Shown here in pieces: positions 5,276-7,975 of a stretch of 7,975 bases of DNA; position 1 is the stretch's first letter; every line of letters begins with the position of its first letter. A model generated the notes under the pieces. The model saw only the letters and a program-made list of their open reading frames with translations, was not told where the DNA came from and did not search any database. The position numbers were made by a program, and so were the translations under genes. Location of the stretch: positions 1 through 7,975 of the forward strand of contig JAQVDG010000083.1 in NCBI GenBank assembly GCA_028698395.1, given 5' to 3'. This stretch comes from Weeksellaceae bacterium. GTDB taxonomy: Bacteria > Bacteroidota > Bacteroidia > Flavobacteriales > Weeksellaceae.

Positions 5276-7090
5276 TTATGCAAACAATTCCATTTGTCCA
5301 CTTTCAATTGGTTTCATTTCGTTTATGAAGTCGCACCACAAGTCCAAAGTCAAATTAAAATTGTATGTTTCGTTTATGTAATTCAGTTCGTTTTGTAATT
5401 CAGATTTGTCAATAGTTTGAGCCAACTCTAAAAGGTCAATACGCATTAAAACGTCTTTTGTGAAAGTCCGTTTTGCATCTGCAAAAGTTATAGATTTCAG
5501 AAATTGCATTGTCGTTTCAGAGTTTAAAAGTATCAACGAATAAACGGCAAACTCCAATTTGTCAAATCCCAACATATAGCAAGTGTCGTCAAGCATTACA
5601 GGTTTTTCGTTTTGTGGCAAAACAAGTGTAAAATGAAAGGTTTTGTAAAGTCCCGAAATAGCAACTTTATACGGTTTGAACGAATAATCGCCTACACCAA
5701 AAATTGAGAAAGGCGGTTTGTTGTTGTAAATACTCGATTTTCTCGCATTAAAAACGTCTTGATGTTCGCTTAAATATTGATAGGTTTTCGGGTAATCGTA
5801 TTTGATGTAATTGGTTTCCTGTCCAACTTTTTTTTGCGTTACAATCGTGTGTTTTCTCGTTTCTTTTATGACTGTATTTTTCAAGTCGGAACTTTTTAAA
5901 ATACCATAAACCAAATCGCTTTCCAATTTGATTTCTTCTTTCAGTCCGTTTACAAAATGTCCGTTCACTTTATCCAATTCCATAATGGACGAACAATCGT
6001 GTTTTATACCTTGTCGCCACTCAAACGGACATTTTCCGTCAATTTGTTCGGCATTGGAATAGTTGTCAATGTTTGAAACAAACTTGTCCGATAACCAACC
6101 AAAACGATTGCTTTTTCTTTCTTCATTTCTTCTGTTTGTTCTTCGGATAGTTCTTAATTCGTTTGTAGTGTAAATTGAAAATTCAGCACACTCAAATTCG
6201 GGTTCAGTATTTAGTTTGCAATAAAACAAAGATGCTTCCACAGAAACATTAAACTCTTTTTTACTGTCAATTGAATACTTTTCTATATCAGCAATGTGAT
6301 GTTTGTTATTATTTTGGTCAAACACAATATTTTTAATAACCGAATTTTTAACTAATAAAGCAATATTACCTTTTTGATGTTGAAAGACTTCAATCATCAT
6401 CAAAGTAATGTATTCGGCAATGTCAAAATTGCTTTTTCCTGTCATTGCATCTAATCCATTGTGATTTTTGAAGTTTGCTTTTTTCGGAAGATTAGATGAG
6501 TTTAAACTGCCTAATTTTGAATTTGTTACCCAAGGTGGATTGCCTATAATTAAAATTCCTTTTGTGCTGTTTTCTTTGGAAATAGTTTTAAAATCAAAGT
6601 CAAAAACGCTACTATGAATGATTGAAATTTCGGGCTTATTTTCAGTTGGATTATTCAGATAAAAATCAATGATATTGAATTTACTTTCCCAAACATAAGG
6701 CTTGTAAATCTCAATTCCGAAAACTTTTTTAACGTTATCGAAATGCTTCAATGAAGCAATAATAAAATTTCCTTTTCCGCAAGTTGGTTCAATAACAATT
6801 TTAGGCGAAATGTTTTTTGTAGTAAGATGAAACGCAACTTTGTTTGCTAATTCTGTATTGGTTTGAAAATCGCCATATTCGGCTCTGTCAGGTTCTGAAA
6901 CAATATTTTGAGAAATAGAAATAGTTTCTTTGAGTATTTGCAAATCTTCATCATTATCAAAAAAATGTATGAAGCCGAAGGCTTCATACATTTTTTGATT
7001 AGCCTTTTCAATAGACACAACATTTTTCAGATTATCGTTTAGATAATCCGAAACCTGATGAGTGATATTTGCTTCAAATACTCTCATCAT
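5276..7090 (-). CDS. Type II N6-adenine-type DNA methyltransferase
   Basis: This 604-residue protein is an SAM-dependent amino-methyltransferase that should methylate adenine in the recognition site of the adjacent endonuclease. GDFQTNTELANKVAFHL (73-89) fits motif X, IVIEPTCGKGNF (98-109) is the SAM-binding motif I, and GNPPW (183-187) is catalytic motif IV of the NPPW type. The C-terminal 300 or so residues, including CPFEWRQGIKHDC (355-367), probably form the target-recognition region. The X-I-IV order suggests the gamma group of N6-adenine enzymes. The first ATG (7090) overlaps the endonuclease TGA in ATGA; a second ATG directly follows, so the true start may be one codon later. The gene ends with TAA about 26 nt before the repeat at 5127-5250. 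A terminator-like hairpin lies within codons 32-44. No recognition sequence can be predicted from this. Confidence 0.88.
   Translation of the reverse strand: MMRVFEANITHQVSDYLNDNLKNVVSIEKANQKMYEAFGFIHFFDNDEDLQILKETISISQNIVSEPDRAEYGDFQTNTELANKVAFHLTTKNISPKIVIEPTCGKGNFIIASLKHFDNVKKVFGIEIYKPYVWESKFNIIDFYLNNPTENKPEISIIHSSVFDFDFKTISKENSTKGILIIGNPPWVTNSKLGSLNSSNLPKKANFKNHNGLDAMTGKSNFDIAEYITLMMIEVFQHQKGNIALLVKNSVIKNIVFDQNNNKHHIADIEKYSIDSKKEFNVSVEASLFYCKLNTEPEFECAEFSIYTTNELRTIRRTNRRNEERKSNRFGWLSDKFVSNIDNYSNAEQIDGKCPFEWRQGIKHDCSSIMELDKVNGHFVNGLKEEIKLESDLVYGILKSSDLKNTVIKETRKHTIVTQKKVGQETNYIKYDYPKTYQYLSEHQDVFNARKSSIYNNKPPFSIFGVGDYSFKPYKVAISGLYKTFHFTLVLPQNEKPVMLDDTCYMLGFDKLEFAVYSLILLNSETTMQFLKSITFADAKRTFTKDVLMRIDLLELAQTIDKSELQNELNYINETYNFNLTLDLWCDFINEMKPIESGQMELFA
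6960..6996 (-). terminator. Perfect 17-bp hairpin with T-run inside the methyltransferase gene
   Basis: Bases 6960-6976 and 6980-6996 are perfectly complementary (AAAAAATGTATGAAGCC and its inverse) around a 3-nt loop. On the transcribed strand the stem ends GGCTTCATACA and runs into seven T residues, the form of an intrinsic terminator or attenuator. It starts about 95 nt into the gene and contains the in-frame Met34 codon. The protein reads through smoothly as KMYEAFGFIHFF. The fold is seen directly; termination activity is inferred. Confidence 0.45.
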
Positions 7091-7770
7091 TGTGGTTTGT
7101 TATAACTTACAATTTTTTCAATTCCTTGAATATCGTCCGTCAAGGCAACAATTCTTTGATATTGTAGTCGCCATTGTAAAGCATTGGAAATTGTCAAGTA
7201 GCCTTGTTCGGGTGGTGTTTGTAAAATCTGTTCAGCAACTTTTGCTAACGTGATTTCGTCCGCAGGAATATTCTTATCTTGTAAATAAGCGACAATGTCT
7301 GCTTCGTTTGCACCGTCTTTTACCATTTCTCGCAAACGGAAAGTTGTTGTATAATCTGCCGTCCGTTCCTTATGAACAAATGAACAACTTACAAAGTTTA
7401 AGATTGCTGTTTGTGTTGTCGGGTCGTCTGTTTTATCATAAACAAAAACAAGAAGATTGTAGCCAAGTCCGAAAATCTTTTGTTTAGCGTCTTTGAAAGG
7501 ACAAGATGATTGAGGTTGTTTTATGGAAGTTACTTTGATGTCTGTCTGAATGTCGTCCGAAGGCAAGTCTATTCCTCTTGCAGAAGAACCTACTAAAACT
7601 TCATATTTTTCGTTTAAGTGTGATTGGAATTTATGTTCAATAAGTGTTCCTACTGCTTTACCGTCTGTTACTCCATAAAGTTCTTTGTGTTGGAATTTAG
7701 ATTGTTCCATACAAAATAATTGAGCTTCCTCTATCAGTTTTTCTATCGTTAATTTCTCCTTTTGTTCCAT
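7087..7770 (-). CDS. Putative type II restriction endonuclease (PD-(D/E)XK fold)
   Basis: This 227-residue protein is probably the endonuclease partner of the downstream methyltransferase. A PD-(D/E)XK-like arrangement can be read: Glu45 in GTLIEHKF, Asp68 in ARGIDLPS, and Asp77-Ile78-Lys79 in TDIKVTS, followed by the strand LGYNLLVFVYD (102-112). The C-terminal 60 residues (ITLAKVAEQIL onward to QWRLQYQRIV) look helical and may bind DNA. I do not recognise a specific family or cut site, so the nuclease call rests on this motif, the size typical of type II enzymes, and the 4-nt ATGA overlap with a type II-like methyltransferase. The gene stands first, so nuclease is translated before methylase, and no controller (C) gene is visible. 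ATG 7770 is the first start in frame. Confidence 0.72.
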   Translation of the reverse strand: MEQKEKLTIEKLIEEAQLFCMEQSKFQHKELYGVTDGKAVGTLIEHKFQSHLNEKYEVLVGSSARGIDLPSDDIQTDIKVTSIKQPQSSCPFKDAKQKIFGLGYNLLVFVYDKTDDPTTQTAILNFVSCSFVHKERTADYTTTFRLREMVKDGANEADIVAYLQDKNIPADEITLAKVAEQILQTPPEQGYLTISNALQWRLQYQRIVALTDDIQGIEKIVSYNKPQ

Positions 7771-7774
7771 TCTG

Positions 7775-7782
7775 TAAAGTTA
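7775..7782 (-). promoter_or_regulatory. Weak -7-like box TAACTTTA just upstream of the endonuclease
   Basis: The minus strand reads TAACTTTA, 7 of 8 positions of TAnnTTTG, ending 4 nt before the ATG. Use of it would give a nearly leaderless transcript, and no -33 TTG is correctly spaced. The box at 7932-7939 is a better candidate. Confidence 0.15.
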
Positions 7783-7855
7783 CAATTTTTATTTTTGAGT
7801 AGGTTTGTTTGCTGTCGATTTTTGTTCATTTGTTGATGTTAGCACGGTCGCTGGT

Positions 7856-7870
7856 GGCATTGTGCATAAC
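7856..7870. repeat. Upstream boundary box of the R-M block
   Basis: GGCATTGTGCATAAC pairs with GTTATGCACAGTGCC at 5248-5262 at 14 of 15 positions. It overlaps the AAC that begins the conserved repeat at 7868. Confidence 0.75.
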
Positions 7871-7975
7871 GTTTGACTCGCTTGGCGAAGGCGGCACTTT
7901 TAGCACTGAACTTCAACTGAAGACGAAACTTCAAATTTACGAAAATGTTTCAATCGAAGCCGTTTCCTGCCGCTT
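7868..7975. repeat. attC-like inverted-repeat element, copy 3 (cut by window edge)
   Basis: The left arm begins AACGTTTGACTCGCTTGGCG and continues to GGCGGCAC near 7896. At the window edge TGCCGCTT (7968-7975) begins the complementary right arm. The arm sequence differs from the other copies, but the plan is the same: AAC end, GC-containing stem, loop with the conserved core at 7931-7960, then the return arm. The rest, ending in GTT by analogy, should lie within about 20 bases beyond the window. Confidence 0.65.
7932..7939 (-). promoter_or_regulatory. Candidate -7 box TAAATTTG for the R-M operon
   Basis: TAAATTTG on the minus strand matches TAnnTTTG in full, with the same flanks (TTTTCG before it, GAA/GAAC after) as the box at 5191-5198. 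It lies about 160 nt upstream of the endonuclease ATG and faces it. A GCTTCG upstream gives only TTC near -33. Confidence 0.35.

Noticed and set aside
5101..5398. Small plus-strand genes over the repeat and the methyltransferase 3' end
   Set aside because: The frames overlap the inverted repeat and the antisense of a well-supported gene, have no recognisable motifs, and contradict the uniform minus-strand layout.
120..7975. CRISPR array or simple transposon ends
   Set aside because: The three repeats are 120-190 bp, thousands of bases apart, and have no short repeat-spacer pattern. A transposon would carry the same terminal repeats on each unit and usually a transposase, but the outer boxes differ between the two gene blocks and no transposase is present.

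Overview
The window looks like accessory DNA from a Bacteroidota genome, probably a flavobacterium-like organism. The DNA is AT-rich, genes overlap tightly, start codons lack strong Shine-Dalgarno sequences, and the only promoter-like motifs I see match the Bacteroidota -7 box TAnnTTTG. This assignment is inference; no rRNA, tRNA or housekeeping gene is present to confirm it. All coding sequence lies on the minus strand, so the genes read from high to low coordinates.

Reading in the direction of transcription: (1) 7975-7868 is a partial copy of a long imperfect inverted repeat. (2) 7770-5276 is a two-gene restriction-modification operon, a putative PD-(D/E)XK endonuclease overlapping an NPPW-type N6-adenine DNA methyltransferase by ATGA. 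(3) 5250-5127 is a complete copy of the inverted repeat. (4) 5085-324 is a three-gene operon: a RecQ-family helicase fused to a ComF-like phosphoribosyltransferase (PRTase), interrupted by one in-frame TGA; a 532-residue protein with an uncharacterised beta-rich N-terminal region and a second ComF-like PRTase; and a DprA/Smf-like protein. The junctions overlap by 1 and 4 nt. (5) 305-120 is a third copy of the inverted repeat, with an extra palindrome in its loop. (6) 63-1 is the start of another reading frame that runs off the window.

The most striking feature is the architecture. The three repeats share their inner arms, but the bases just outside the conserved AAC/GTT ends match across each gene block rather than across each repeat. 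The R-M block is bounded by GTTATGCACARTGCC in inverted orientation, and the RecQ-PRTase-DprA block by GTTAGTGGCA in inverted orientation. That is the pattern expected if whole operons were inserted as circular cassettes at an attC-like site, as in integrons or clusters of attC sites lacking an integrase (CALINs). No integrase is in the window. Each repeat also carries a TAnnTTTG box facing the next gene block.

Functionally, the R-M pair restricts unmodified DNA. The RecQ-PRTase / PRTase / DprA operon joins a helicase, two putative PRPP-using or PRPP-binding domains and a single-stranded-DNA/nucleotide-binding Rossmann protein. Its place in a defence-rich cassette array suggests a DNA- or nucleotide-sensing defence system, but I cannot assign it to a named system from sequence alone.
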